NCBI RefSeq assembly: GCF_032884065.1
Contig: NC_088864.1
Coordinates: 20,997,654-21,061,653, forward strand
Direction: 5' to 3'
DNA: 64,000 nucleotides
DNA from: Artemia franciscana
Lineage: Eukaryota > Arthropoda > Branchiopoda > Anostraca > Artemiidae
Shown here: positions 1 through 12,929 of the stretch, piece by piece
Layout of the letters: the number at the start of each line of letters is the position of its first letter
Numbering within the stretch: the stretch's first letter is position 1
Notes under the pieces: generated by a model
What the model saw: only the letters and a program-made list of their open reading frames with translations
Databases searched by the model: none
Told to the model about the DNA's origin: nothing
Made by a program: the position numbers and the translations under genes

Positions 1-3000
1 AAAGGCTCTTTTCCTATGTCAAAAGTTTTAGTTTTCGAGGGTAATAGCTACGTATGTTGGAAAAATTAAGATATTAGACTATTTTATGATTGCACATGGT
101 AAAGAAAGTGCTTAAAGGCTCTTTTCCTAGTTCAAAAGTTTTAGTTTTCGAGGGTAATAGCTACGTATGTTGAAAAAATTAAGATATTAGACTATTTTAT
201 GATTGCAAATGGTAAAGAATGTGATTAAAGGCTTTTTTCCTATGTCAAAAGTTTTTGTTTTCGAGGGTAATAGCTACGTATGTTGGAAAAATGAAGATAT
301 TAGACTATTTTATGATTGCACATGGTAAAGAATGTGATTAAAGGCTCTTTTTCTATGGCAAAAGTTTTAGTTTTCGAGGGTAATAGCTACGTATGTTGAA
401 AAAATGAAGATATTAGACTATTTTATGATTGCAAATGGTAAAGAATGTGATTAAAGGCTCTTTTCCTATGTCAAAAGTTTTAGTTTTCGAGGGTAATAGC
501 TACGTATGTTGAAAAAATGAAGATATTAGACTATTTTATAATTGCGAATGGTAACGAATGTGATTAAAGGCTCTTTTCCTATTTCAAAAGTTTTAGTTTT
601 CGAGGGTAATAGCTACGTATGTTGGAAAAATGAAGATATTAGACTATTTTATGATTGCACATGGTAAAGAATGTGCTTAAAGGCTCTTTTCCTATGGCAA
701 AAGTTTTAGTTTTCGAGGGTAATAGCTACGTATGTTGGAAAAATGAAGATATTAGACTATTTTATGATTGCACATGGTAAAGAATGTGATTAAAGGCTCT
801 TTTCCTATGTCAAAAGTTTTAGTTTTCGAGGGTAATAGCTACGTATGTTGAAAAAATGAAGATATTAGACTATTTTATGATTGCAAATGATAAAGAATGT
901 GATTAAAGGCTCTTTTCCTATGTCAAAAGTTTTAGTTTTCGAGAGTAATAGCTACGTATGTTGAAAAAATGAAGATATTAGACTATTTTATGATTGCAAA
1001 TGGTAAAGAATGTGATTAAAGGCTCTTTTCCTATGTCAAAAGTTTTAGTTTTCGAGGGTAATAGCTACGTATGTTGAAAAAATGAAGATATTAGACTATT
1101 TTATAATTGCGAATGGTAACGAATTTGATTAAAGGCTCTTTTCCTATGTCAAAAGTTTTAGTTTTCGAGGGTAATAGCTACGTATGTTGGAAAAATGAAG
1201 ATATTAGACTATTTTATGATTGCACATGGTAAAGAATGTGATTAAAGGCTCTTTTCCTATGTCAAAAGTTTTAGTTTTCGAGGGTAATAGCTACGTATGT
1301 TGAAAAAATGAAGATATTAGCCAATTTTATGATTGCAAATGGTAAAGAATGTGATTAAAGGCTCTTTTCCTATGTCAAAAGTTTTAGTATTCGAGGGTAA
1401 TAGCTACGTATGTTGGAAAAATGAAGATATTAGACTATTTTATGATTGAACATGGTAAAGAAAGTACTTAAAGGCTCTTTTCCTATTTCAAAAGTTTTAG
1501 TTTTCGAGGGTAATAGCTACGTATGTTGAAAAAATGAAGATATTAGACTATTTTATGATTGCACATGGTAAAGAATGTGCTTAAAGGCTCTTTTCCTATT
1601 TCAAAAGTTTTAGTTTTCGAGGGTAATAGCTACGTATGTTGGAAAAATGAAGATATTAGACTATTTTATGATTGCACATGGTAAAGAATGTGCTTAAAGG
1701 CTCTTTTCCTATGGCAAAAGTTTTAGTTTTCGAGGGTAATAGCTACGTAAGTTGGAAAAATGAAGATATTAGACTATTTTATGATTGCACATGGTAAAGA
1801 ATGTGATTAAAGGCTCTTTTCCTATGTCAAAAGTTTTAGTTTTCGAGGGTAATAGCTACGTATGTTGAAAAAATGAAGATATTAGACTATTTTGTGATTG
1901 CAAATGATAAAGAATGTGATTAAAGGCTCTTTTCCTATGTCAAAAGTTTTAGTTTTCGAGAGTAATAGCTACGTATGTTGGAAAAATGAAGATATTAGAC
2001 TATTTTATGATTGCAAATGGTAAAGAATGTGATTAAAGGCTCTTTTCCTATGTCAAAAGTTTTAGTTTTCGAGGGTAATAGCTACGTATGTTGGAAAAAT
2101 TAAGATATTAGACTATTTTATGATTGCACATGGTAAAGAAAGTGCTTAAAGGCTCTTTTCCTAGTTCAAAAGTTTTAGTTTTCGAGGGTAATAGCTACGT
2201 ATGTTGAAAAAATTAAGATATTAGACTATTTTATGATTGCAAATGGTAAAGAATGTGATTAAAGGCTTTTTTCCTATGTCAAAAGTTTTTGTTTTCGAGG
2301 GTAATAGCTACGTATGTTGGAAAAATGAAGATATTAGACTATTTTATGATTGCACATGGTAAAGAATGTGATTAAAGGCTCTTTTTCTATGGCAAAAGTT
2401 TTAGTTTTCGAGGGTAATAGCTACGTATGTTGAAAAAATGAAGATATTAGACTATTTTATGATTGCAAATGGTAAAGAATGTGATTAAAGGCTCTTTTCC
2501 TATGTCAAAAGTTTTAGTTTTCGAGGGTAATAGCTACGTATGTTGAAAAAATGAAGATATTAGACTATTTTATAATTGCGAATGGTAACGAATGTGATTA
2601 AAGGCTCTTTTCCTATTTCAAAAGTTTTAGTTTTCGAGGGTAATAGCTACGTATGTTGGAAAAATGAAGATATTAGACTATTTTATGATTGCACATGGTA
2701 AAGAATGTGCTTAAAGGCTCTTTTCCTATGGCAAAAGTTTTAGTTTTCGAGGGTAATAGCTACGTATGTTGGAAAAATGAAGATATTAGACTATTTTATG
2801 ATTGCACATGGTAAAGAATGTGATTAAAGGCTCTTTTCCTATGTCAAAAGTTTTAGTTTTCGAGGGTAATAGCTACGTATGTTGAAAAAATGAAGATATT
2901 AGACTATTTTATGATTGCAAATGATAAAGAATGTGATTAAAGGCTCTTTTCCTATGTCAAAAGTTTTAGTTTTCGAGAGTAATAGCTACGTATGTTGAAA

Positions 3001-6000
3001 AAATGAAGATATTAGACTATTTTATGATTGCAAATGGTAAAGAATGTGATTAAAGGCTCTTTTCCTATGTCAAAAGTTTTAGTTTTCGAGGGTAATAGCT
3101 ACGTACGTTGAAAAAATGAAGATATTAGACTATTTTATAATTGCGAATGGTAACGAATGTGATTAAAGGCTCTTTTCCTATGTCAAAAGTTTTAGTTTTC
3201 GAGGGTAATAGCTACGTATGTTGGAAAAATGAAGATATTAGACTATTTTATGATTGCACATGGTAAAGAATGTGATTAAAGGCTCTTTTCCTATGTCAAA
3301 AGTTTTAGTTTTCGAGGGTAATAGCTACGTATGTTGAAAAAATGAAGATATTAGCCAATTTTATGATTGCAAATGGTAAAGAATGTGATTAAAGGCTCTT
3401 TTCCTATGTCAAAAGTTTTAGTATTCGAGGGTAATAGCTACGTATGTTGGAAAAATGAAGATATTAGACTATTTTATGATTGAACATGGTAAAGAAAGTA
3501 CTTAAAGGCTCTTTTCCTATTTCAAAAGTTTTAGTTTTCGAGGGTAATAGCTACGTATGTTGAAAAAATGAAGATATTAGACTATTTTATGATTGCAAAT
3601 GGTAAAGAATGTGATTAAAGGATCTTTTCCTATTTCAAAAGTTTTAATTTTCGAGGGTAATAGCTACGTATGTTGGAAAAATGAAGAGATTAGACTATTT
3701 TATGATTGCACATGGTAAAGAATGTGCTTAAAGGCTCTTTTCCTATGGCAAAAGTTTTAGTTTTGAGGGTAATAGCTACGTATGTTGGAAACATGAAGAT
3801 ATTAGACTATTTAATGATTGCACAAGGTAAAGAATGTGATTAAAGGCTCTTTTCCTATGTCAAAAGTTGTAGTTTTCGAGGGCAATAGCTACGTATGTTG
3901 AAAAAATTAAGATATTAGACTATTTTATGATTGCAAATGGTAAAGAATGTGATTAAAGGCTCTTTTCCTATTTCAAAAGTTTTAGTTTTCGAGGGTAATA
4001 GCTACGTATGTTGGAAAAATGAAGATATTAGACTATTTTATGATTGCACATGGTAAAGAATGTGCTTAAAGGCTCTTTTCCTATGGCAAAAGTTTTAGTT
4101 TTCGAGGGTAATAGCTACGTATGTTGGAAAAATGAAGATATTAGACTATTTTATGATTGCACATGGTAAAGAATGTGATTAAAGGCTCTTTTCCTATGTC
4201 AAAAGTGTTAGTTTTCGAGGGTAATAGCTACGTATGTTGAAAAAATGAAGATATTAGACTATTTTATGATTGCAAATGGTAAAGAATGTGATTAAAGGCT
4301 TTTTTCCTATGTCAAAAGTTTTAGTTTTCGAGGGTAATAGCTACGTATGTTGAAAAAATGAAGATATTAGACTATTTTATAATTGCGAATGGTAACGAAT
4401 GTGATTAAAGGCTCTTTTCCTATGTCAAAAGTTTTAGTTTTTGAGGGTAATAGCTACGTATGTTGGAAAAATGAAGATATTAGACTATTTTATGATTGCG
4501 TATGGTAAAGAATGTGATTAAAGGCTCTTTTCCTATGTCAAAAGTTTTAGTTTTCGAGGGTAATAGCTAAGTATGTTGAAAAAATGAAGATATTAGCCTA
4601 TTTTATGATTGCAAATGGTAAATAATGTGATTAAAGGCTCTTTTCCTATGTCAAAAGTTTTAGTTTTCGAGGGTAATAGCTACGTATGTTGGAAAAATGA
4701 AGATATTAGACTATTTTATGATTGCACATGGTAAAGAAAGTACTTAAAGGCTCTTTTCTATTTCAAAAGTTTTATTTTTCGAGGGTAATAGCTACGTATG
4801 TTGAAAAAATGAAGATATTAGACTATTTTATGATTGCAAATGGTAAAGAATGTGATTAAAGGCTCCTTTTCTATTTCAAAAGTTTTCGTTTTCGAGGGTA
4901 ATAGCTACGTATGTTGGAAAAATGAAGATATTATACTATTTTATGATTGCACATGGTAAAGAAAGTGCTTAAAGGCTCTTTTCCTATTTCAAAAGTTTTA
5001 GTTTTCGAGGGTAATAGCTACGTATGTTGAAAAAATGAAGATATTAGACTATTTTATAATTGTAAATGGTAACGAATGTGATTAAAGGCTCTTTTCCTAT
5101 GTCAAAAGTTTTAGTTTTCGAGGGTAATAGCTACGTATGTTGAAAAAATGAAGATATTAGACTATTTTATGATTGCAAATGGTGAAGAATGTGATTAAAG
5201 GCTCTTTTCCTATGTCAAAAGTTTTAGTTTTCCAGGGTAATAGCTACGTATGTTGAAAAAATGAAGATATTAGACTATTTTATGATTGCAAATGGTAAAG
5301 AATGTGATTAAAGGCTCTTTTCCTATTTCAAAAGTTTTAGTTTTCGAGGGTAATAGCTACGTATGTTGGAAAAATGAAGATATTAGACTATTTTATGATT
5401 GCACATGGTAAAGAATGTGATTAAAGGCTCTTTTCCTATGTCAAAAGTTTTAGTTTTCGAGGGTAATAGCTACGTATGTTGAAAAAATGAAGATATTAGC
5501 CTATTTTATGATTGCAAATGGTAAAGAATGTGATTAAAGGCTCTTTTCCTATGTCAAAAGTTTTAGTATTCGAGGGTAATAGCTACGTATGTTGGAAAAA
5601 TGAAGATATTAGACTATTTTATGATTGAACATGGTAAAGAAAGTACTTAAAGGCTCTTTTCCTATTTCAAAAGTTTTAGTTTTCGAGGGTAATAGCTACG
5701 TATGTTGAAAAAATGAAGATATTAGACTATTTTATGATTGCAAATGGTAAAGAATGTGATTAAAGCATCTTTTCCTATTTCAAAAGTTTTAATTTTCGAG
5801 GGTAATAGCTACGTATGTTGGAAAAATGAAGAGATTAGACTATTTTATGATTGCACATGGTAAAGAATGTGCTTAAAGGCTCTTTTCCTATGGCAAAAGT
5901 TTTAGTTTTGAGGGTAATAGCTACGTATGTTGGAAACATGAAGATATTAGACTATTTAATGATTGCACAAGGTAAAGAATGTGATTAAAGGCTCTTTTCC

Positions 6001-8622
6001 TATGTCAAAAGTTTTAGTTTTCGAGGGCAATAGCTACGTATGTTGAAAAAATTAAGATATTAGACTATTTTATGATTGCAAATGGTAAAGAATGTGATTA
6101 AAGGCTCTTTTCCTATTTCAAAAGTTTTAGTTTTCGAGGGTAATAGCTACGTATGTTGGAAAAATGAAGATATTAGACTATTTTATGATTGCACATGGTA
6201 AAGAATGTGCTTAAAGGCTCTTTTCCTATGGCAAAAGTTTTAGTTTTCGAGGGTAATAGCTACGTATGTTGAAAAAATGAAGATATTAGACTATTTTATG
6301 ATTGCACATGGTAAAGAATGTGATTAAAGGCTCTTTTCCTATGTCAAAAGTTTTAGTTTTCGAGGGTAATAGCTACGTATGTTGAAAAAATGAAGATATT
6401 AGACTATTTTATGATTGCAAATGGTAAAGAATGTGATTAAAGGCTTTTTTCCTATGTCAAAAGTTTTAGTTTTCGAGGGTAATAGCTACGTATGTTGAAA
6501 AAATGAAGATATTAGACTATTTTATAATTGCGAATGGTAACGAATGTGATTAAAGGCGCTTTTCCTATGTCAAAAGTTTTAGTTTTTGAGGGTAATAGCT
6601 ACGTATGTTGGAAAAATGAAGATATTAGACTATTTTATGATTGCGTATGGTAAAGAATGTGATTAAAGGCTCTTTTCCTATGTCAAAAGTTTTAGTTTTC
6701 GAGGGTAATAGCTAAGTATGTTGAAAAAATGAAGATATTAGCCAATTTTATGATTGCAAATGGTAAATAATGTGATTAAAGGCTCTTTTCCTATGTCAAA
6801 AGTTTTAGTTTTCGAGGGTAATAGCTACGTATGTTGGAAAAATGAAGATATTAGACTATTTTATGATTGCACATGGTAAAGAAAGTACTTAAAGGCTCTT
6901 TTCTATTTCAAAAGTTTTAGTTTTCGAGGGTAATAGCTACGTATGTTGAAAAAATGAAGATATTAGACTATTTTATGATTGCAAATGGTAAAGAATGTGA
7001 TTAAAGGCTCCTTTCCTATTTCAAAAGTTTTCGTTTTCGAGGGTAATAGCTACGTATGTTGGAAAAATGAAGATATTATACTATTTTATGATTGCACATG
7101 GTAAAGAAAGTGCTTAAAGGCTCTTTTACTATTTCAAAAGTTTTAGTTTTCGAGGGTAATAGCTACGTATGTTGAAAAAATGAAGATATTAGACTATTTT
7201 ATAATTGCAAATGGTAACGAATGTGATTAAAGGCTCTTTTCCTATGTCAAAAGTTTTAGTTTTCGAGGGTAATAGCTACGTATGTTGAAAAAATGAAGAT
7301 ATTAGACTATTTTATGATTGCAAATGGTGAAGAATGTGATTAAAGGCTCTTTTCCTATGTCAAAAGTTTTAGTTTTCCAGGGTAATAGCTACGTATGTTG
7401 AAAAAATGAAGATATTAGACTATTTTATGATTGCAAATGGTAAAGAATGTGATTAAAGGCTCTTTTCCTATTTCAAAAGTTTTAGTTTTCGAGGGTAATA
7501 TCTACGTATGTTGAAAAAATGAAGATATTAGACTTTTTTATGATTGCAAATGGTAAAGAATGTGATTAAAGGCTCTTTTCCTATGTCAAAAGTTTTAGTT
7601 TTCGAGGGTAATAGCTACGTATGTTGGAAAAATGAAGATATTAGACTATTTTATGATTGCAAATGGTAAAGAATGTGATTAAAGGCTCTTTTCCTATGTC
7701 AAAAGTTTTAGTTTTCGAGGGTAATAGCTATGTATGTTGAAAAAATGAAGATATTAGACTATTTTATGATTGCAAATAGTAAAGAATGTGATTAAAGGCT
7801 CTTTTCCTATGTCAAAATTTTTAGTTTTCGAGGGTAATAGCTACGTATGTTGAAAAAATGAAGATATTAGACTATTTTATGATTGCAAATGGTAAAGAAT
7901 GTGATTAAAGGATCTTTTCCTATTTCAAAAGTTTTAGTTTTCGAGGGTAATAGCTACGTATGTTGGAAAAATGAAGATATTAGACTATTGTATGATTGCA
8001 CATGGTAAAGAATGTGCTTAAAGGCTCTTTTCCTATGGCAAAAGTTTTAGTTTTCGAGGGTAATAGCTACGTATGTTGGAAAAATGAAGATATTAGACTA
8101 TTTTATTATTGCACATGGTAAAGAATGTGATTAAAGGCTCTTTTCCTATGTCAAAAGTTTTAGTTTTCGAGGGTAATAGCTACGTATGTTGAAAAAATGA
8201 AGATATTAGACTATTTTATGATTGCACATGGTAAAGAAAGTGCTTAAAGGCTCTTTTCCTATGTCAAAAGTTTTAGTTTTCGAGGGTAATCGCTACGTAT
8301 GTTGAAAAAATGAAGATATTTGACTACTTTATGATTGCAAATGGTAAAGAAAGTGCTTAAAGGCTCTTTTCCTATTTCAAAAGTTTAAGTTTTCGAGGGT
8401 AATAGCTACGTATGTTGGAAAAATGAAGATATTAGACTATTTTATGATTGCACATGGTAAAGAATGTGATTAAAGGCTCTTTTCCTATGTCAAAAGTTTT
8501 AGTTTTCGAGGGTAATAGCTACGTATGTTGAAAAAATGAAGATATTAGACTATTTTATGATTGCAAATGGTAAAGAATGTGATTAAAGGCTCTTTTCCTA
8601 TTTCAAAAGTTTTCGTTTTCGA
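1..8622. repeat. 113-bp satellite array with higher-order structure
   Basis: The same AAAGGCTCTTTTCC anchor begins at 1, 114 and 227, giving a 113-bp monomer and about 76 head-to-tail copies up to the gap. A conserved core reads TTTTCGAGGGTAATAGCTA. Monomers fall into types, for example TTGGAAAAAT with GCACATGG or TTGAAAAAAT with GCAAATGG. Diagnostic variants repeat on a larger scale: those at 1 recur at 2035 (18 monomers, 2034 bp) and those at 3617 recur at 5762 (19 monomers less two deleted bases, 2145 bp). No coding potential is seen on either strand. A centromeric, pericentromeric or other heterochromatic location is plausible but not shown. Confidence 0.97.
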
Positions 8623-8722
8623 NNNNNNNNNNNNNNNNNNNNNNNNNNNNNNNNNNNNNNNNNNNNNNNNNNNNNNNNNNNNNNNNNNNNNNNNNNNNNN
8701 NNNNNNNNNNNNNNNNNNNNNN
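8623..8722. other. Assembly gap, exactly 100 N
   Basis: A run of exactly 100 N breaks the satellite in mid-monomer. A round 100 is the usual placeholder for unknown length, so the true satellite size and the adjacency of its right flank are not established. Confidence 0.99.
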
Positions 8723-8973
8723 TCGTCATTTAAAGGGGCAGTAAAGAGGATTGCTTTGAAATTCTCTTGCTTCGATTGCTAGAATTCGTTGAAAAAGTCC
8801 GACTTGACAGGCAAGCACGCGAAAATTTATGTATTCTAGATAAATAGATTTCTGTGATCGATTTTACATTTGTTGCTAAATATATTCTTAAAACGAGGAA
8901 ATGGAGGCGTTGCGTTATCTACAACACTGGTAAATAGTAGCCAACTCCCTTTTTAATTCCGTGATATTAATCC

Positions 8974-8975
<2 letters not shown>
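8723..8975. other. Unassigned unique sequence
   Basis: Between the gap and the first TA tract there is no satellite monomer, no convincing open frame and no recognised repeat. Confidence 0.6.

Positions 8976-9048
<73 letters not shown>
8976..9048. repeat. (TA)n microsatellite
   Basis: About 36 uninterrupted TA units directly outside the CTAG end of the leftmost Helitron. They may have grown from the TA target and the TATATA-rich Helitron 5' ends. Confidence 0.97.
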
Positions 9049-9049
<1 letters not shown>

Positions 9050-9200
9050 TAGCTGTTGGGGTGGTGCTTCGCGCCACCCCAACACCTAGTTGGTGGGGGC
9101 GCTTCGCGCCCCCCCCCAAGCCCCCCCGCGCGCGTAAGTCGTTACGCGCCATATTAGTTACGCGCCATTGTAGTTGTGTCCCTATGTCCCACCTGTGAAT
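9049..9200 (-). mobile_element. Helitron 3' end A with two successive terminators
   Basis: Read on the minus strand, a GC hairpin (9095-9113, stem GGGGGCGC, loop GAA) is followed by ACCAACTAG (CTAG at 9086-9089). A second hairpin (9056-9082, stem TTGGGGTGG) then leads to AACAGCTAG (CTAG at 9049-9052), followed by T. A hairpin a few bases before CTRR and insertion between A and T are Helitron hallmarks. Both terminators fit the rule, so the element seems to have gained a second one. Confidence 0.8.
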
Positions 9201-9525
<325 letters not shown>

Positions 9526-10900
9526 AGTTGTGTCCCTGTGTCCCGGTCGTCATTTATATTCCCTGTGTCCCGGTCGTCATTTGTATCCCGGTGTCCCGGT
9601 CTGTATATACATTCGTTTTTTAGTTTTGTTTTTCTCCTTTATTTTTTCCTTTTTTCTTTTTTTTCTTTTTTAGTTTATTAAGATTTTTAGATTTTTTAGT
9701 TTTTTTATTAGTTTTTAGTTTTTTTGTAGTTTTTACCATTTTTTTAGTTTTTTTTAGTTTTTTTTTTACTTAAGTCCTGGTCGTCATTTATACTCCCTGT
9801 GTCCCGGTCGTCATTTGTGTCTCGGTGCTTTGTTGATTGCTAATTTATATTATATTTATATTTATATTTTTTATATTTATTAATATTTTTTTAGTTTTCT
9901 TTTTCTCTTATTTTTCAGTTTTTTCCTTTTTTTAGTTTTTTCTTTTTTAGTTTTTAGTTTTTTTTTTGTTTTTTACCTTCTTTTAGTTTTTTTAGTTTTT
10001 TTAGTTTTTTTGGTTTTTTGGTTTTTTTTTTTAGTTTTTAGTTTTTTTTTTAGTTTTTGCCTTTTTTTAGTTTTTTCAGTTTTTTTTTAGTTTTTAGTTT
10101 TTTACCTTTTTTAGTTTTTTTTAGTTTTTTAGCTTTTTTAGTTTTTTTTCTTTTTAGTTTTTTTTTGTAGTTTTTACCTTTTTTAGTTTTTTTTCTTCTT
10201 TTGTATTAGTGTGAAATAATTCAGACGTCATATGCGGACAAACACGTCACTTGACAGACAGACAGACAGACATAACCCACAAACAACTTATTTTTATATA
10301 TATTTATTCATATTTTTTTAGTTTTCTTTTTTTAGTTTTTTTTTGTAGTTTTTACCTTTTTTATTTTTTTTTCTTCTTTTGTATTAGTGTGAAATAATTC
10401 AGACGTCATATGCGGACAAACACGTCACTCGACAGACAGACAGACAGACATAACCCACAAACAACTTATTTTTATATATATTTATTCATATTTTTTTAGT
10501 TTTCTTTTTCTCTTTTATTTTTCAGTTTTTTCCTTTTTTTTAGTTTTTTTGTTTTTTAGTTTTTAGTTTTTTACCTTTTTTTAGTTTTTTTAGTTTTTTT
10601 AGTTTTTTAGCTTTTTTAGTTTTTTTTATTAGTTTTTATTTTTTTTTGTAGTTTTTGCCTTTTTTTATTTTTTTCAGTTTTTTTTTAGTTATTAGATTTT
10701 TACCTTTTTTTATTTTTTTTAGTTTTTTAGCTTTTTTAGTTTTTTTTTCTTTTTAGTTTTTTTTGTAGTTTTTACCTTTTTTAGTTTTTTTCTTCTTTTG
10801 TATTAGTGTGAAATAATTCAGACGTCATATGCGAACAAACATGACGTCACCTGATCCATCCACAGATCCACACACAGACAACTTATTTTTATATATATAG
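9526..10900. repeat. T-rich low-complexity DNA with degenerate Helitron 5' ends
   Basis: TTTTTAG-type low-complexity DNA, preceded at 9526-9610 and 9775-9830 by a minisatellite whose unit resembles TGTGTCCCGGTCGTCATT. A block of about 178 bp is directly duplicated: TCAGACGTCATATGCGG begins at 10221 and at 10399, with a related copy at 10818. Each block ends in GACAGACAGACA and ACAACTTATTTTTATATATA, which is a Helitron 5' end read on the opposite strand. The copies near 10300 and 10480 lack the terminal TC. Confidence 0.75.
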
Positions 10901-10933
10901 ATATATATAAAATATATATCTTTTTTAAGTTTT

Positions 10934-11047
10934 TTAGTTGGTGGGGGCGCTTCGCGCCCCCCCAAGCCCCCCCGCGCGCGTAAGTCGTTACGCGCCATAA
11001 TAGTTACGCGCCATTGTAGTTGTGTCCCTATGTCCCACCTGTGAATA
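10934..11047 (-). mobile_element. Helitron 3' end B, single terminator
   Basis: Same sequence as 3' end A up to the first hairpin (stem GGGGGCGC, 10943-10950 with 10954-10961) and CCAACTAA, then unrelated T-rich DNA. It lacks the second hairpin seen in ends A and D, so it shows where the ancestral terminus probably lay. Confidence 0.75.
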
Positions 11048-11048
11048 T

Positions 11049-11362
<314 letters not shown>

Positions 11363-11499
11363 CGACCATTCCCTGTCCCGGTGTCCCGGTCGTCATTTAT
11401 ATCCCCCTGTTTCCCCCGGTGTCCCCGTTGTAGTTGTGTCCCTGTGTCCCGGTCGTCATTTATATTCCCTGTGTCCCGGTCGTCATTTGTATCCCGGTG

Positions 11500-12395
11500 T
11501 CCCGGTCTGTATATACATTCGTTTTTTAGTTTTGTTTTTCTCCTTTATTTTTTTCCTTTTTTTTTCTTTTTTAGCTTATTTAGATTTTTAGATTTTTTAG
11601 TTTTTTTATTAGTTTTTAGTTTTTTTTTCTTTTTAGTTTTTTTGTCCGGTCGTCATTTATATCCCCTGTTTCCCCCGGTGTCCCAGTTGTAGTTGTGTCC
11701 CTTTCTCTTTGTTGGTCGCTTTCTCTTTGAGTGTCGTCATTTATTTTTTTCTTTTTTAGTTCTTTTAGTTTTTACCTTTTTAGTTTTTTTTAGTTTTTTA
11801 GATGAAAATTTTTTTTAGTTTTTTCCTTTTTTTCTTTTTAGTTTTTCATTGGTTTTTACCTTTATTTTAGCTTATTTTTCAGTTTTTTCCTTTTTTTAGT
11901 TTTTTTTTTATTTTTTATTTTTTTTAGTTTTTTACCTTTTTTTAGTTTTTTAAGTTTTTTTAGTTTTTTAGCTTTTTTACTTTTTTTTATTAGTTTTTAG
12001 TTTTTTTTTGTAGTTTTTGCCTTTTTTTAGTTTTTTCAGTTTTTTTTTTAGTTTTTTATTGGTTTTTACCTTTATTTTAGCTTATTTTTCAGTTTTTTCC
12101 TTTTTTTAAGTTTTTTTTTAGTTTTTAGTTTTTTTAGTTTTTTACCTTTTTTTAGTTTTTTTAGTTTTTTTAGTTTTTTAGCTTTTTTATTTTTTTTATT
12201 AGTTTTTAGTTTTTTTGTAGTTTTTGCCTTTTTTTAGTTTTTTTTAGTTTTTTAGCTTTTTTATTAGTTTTTAGTTTTTTTTGTAGTTTTTGCCTTTTTT
12301 TAGTTTTTTTTAGTTTTTTAGCTTTTTTATTTTTTTTATTAGTTTTTAGTTTTTTTTGTAGTTTTTGCCTTTTTTTAGTTTTTTCAGTTTTGACG
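11500..12395 (-). repeat. A-rich (T-rich on +) tandem filler of Helitron unit B
   Basis: Blocks of roughly 80-190 bp made of TTTTTAG, TTACCTTTTT and TTTGTAGTTTTTGCC are repeated from about 11750 to 12395. On the minus strand one frame stays open (12430-12206) as a lysine-rich repeat with KKRQKLQKKLKTNKK as the unit. The frame follows from base composition (AAA and AAG codons with few T), so I do not regard it as a gene. Confidence 0.8.
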
Positions 12396-12477
12396 TCACC
12401 TGATCCATCCACAGATCCACACACAGACAACTTATTTTTATATATATAGATATAATCTGGCGTAACGGACAGACAAC

Positions 12478-12481
<4 letters not shown>

Positions 12482-12560
<79 letters not shown>
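12482..12560. repeat. (TA)n microsatellite at a Helitron-Helitron junction
   Basis: TA tract that joins helicase tail C directly to a 5' end-like sequence (TATAAATAAGTTGTCTGTCC on the minus strand). No GC hairpin lies between them. Loss of the 3' end by recombination within TA tracts is the simplest explanation. Confidence 0.9.
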
Positions 12561-12564
<4 letters not shown>

Positions 12565-12760
12565 ACTACGTAAAACTTGCGAATATACAACATTCTTTGC
12601 TGTCCTATTGTCTGTCCATATAAATAGATTGTCAGGTTTACCAACTCTTGAACATGCAACATAATAATTGTCCATGGAAAACAATCCGTATTCATATCTA
12701 TACCGCATTTTTTCTAACGATTGCCCTTGAGCTTTGTTGATGGTGATTGCTAATCGAACG
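12561..12760 (-). pseudogene. Helitron helicase C-terminal fragment, copy C (best preserved)
   Basis: This copy has the longest continuous frame: NVRLAITINKAQGQSLEKM, then the motif VI region [14 protein letters not shown] and [14 protein letters not shown], all in one minus-strand frame (12927-12562). Helitron helicases of the Pif1 type usually have FPIRLAYAITINKAQGQS here, so the match starts exactly at the strand before motif V. Upstream the same frame runs into low-complexity DDRDTG/GTQ repeats. The ATP-binding Walker motifs are absent, so it cannot be an active helicase. Confidence 0.8.
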
Positions 12761-12929
12761 TTCCCTGTGTCCCCGTCGTCATTTGTATATCCCCCTGAGC
12801 CCCCGGCGTCCCCGTTGTAGTTGTGTCCCTGTGTCCCGATCGTCATTTGTGTCCCGGTATCCCAGTCTGTAATTTCTCTTTGAGTGTCCCGGTCGTCATT
12901 TATATAGATATATAGATACAGTTTCATTT

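Noticed and set aside
1-113. CENP-B box in the satellite monomer
   Set aside because: No match to the TTCG-NNNN-A-NN-CGGG pattern. TTTTCGAGGG is only a superficial resemblance.
1-8622. Regularly spaced repeats that might suggest a CRISPR array
   Set aside because: There are no unique spacers. The whole 113-bp unit is repeated, and the window is eukaryotic.
12206-12430. Lysine-rich repeat protein on the minus strand
   Set aside because: It is a composition effect of A-rich filler. Units vary in length and break frame in other copies.
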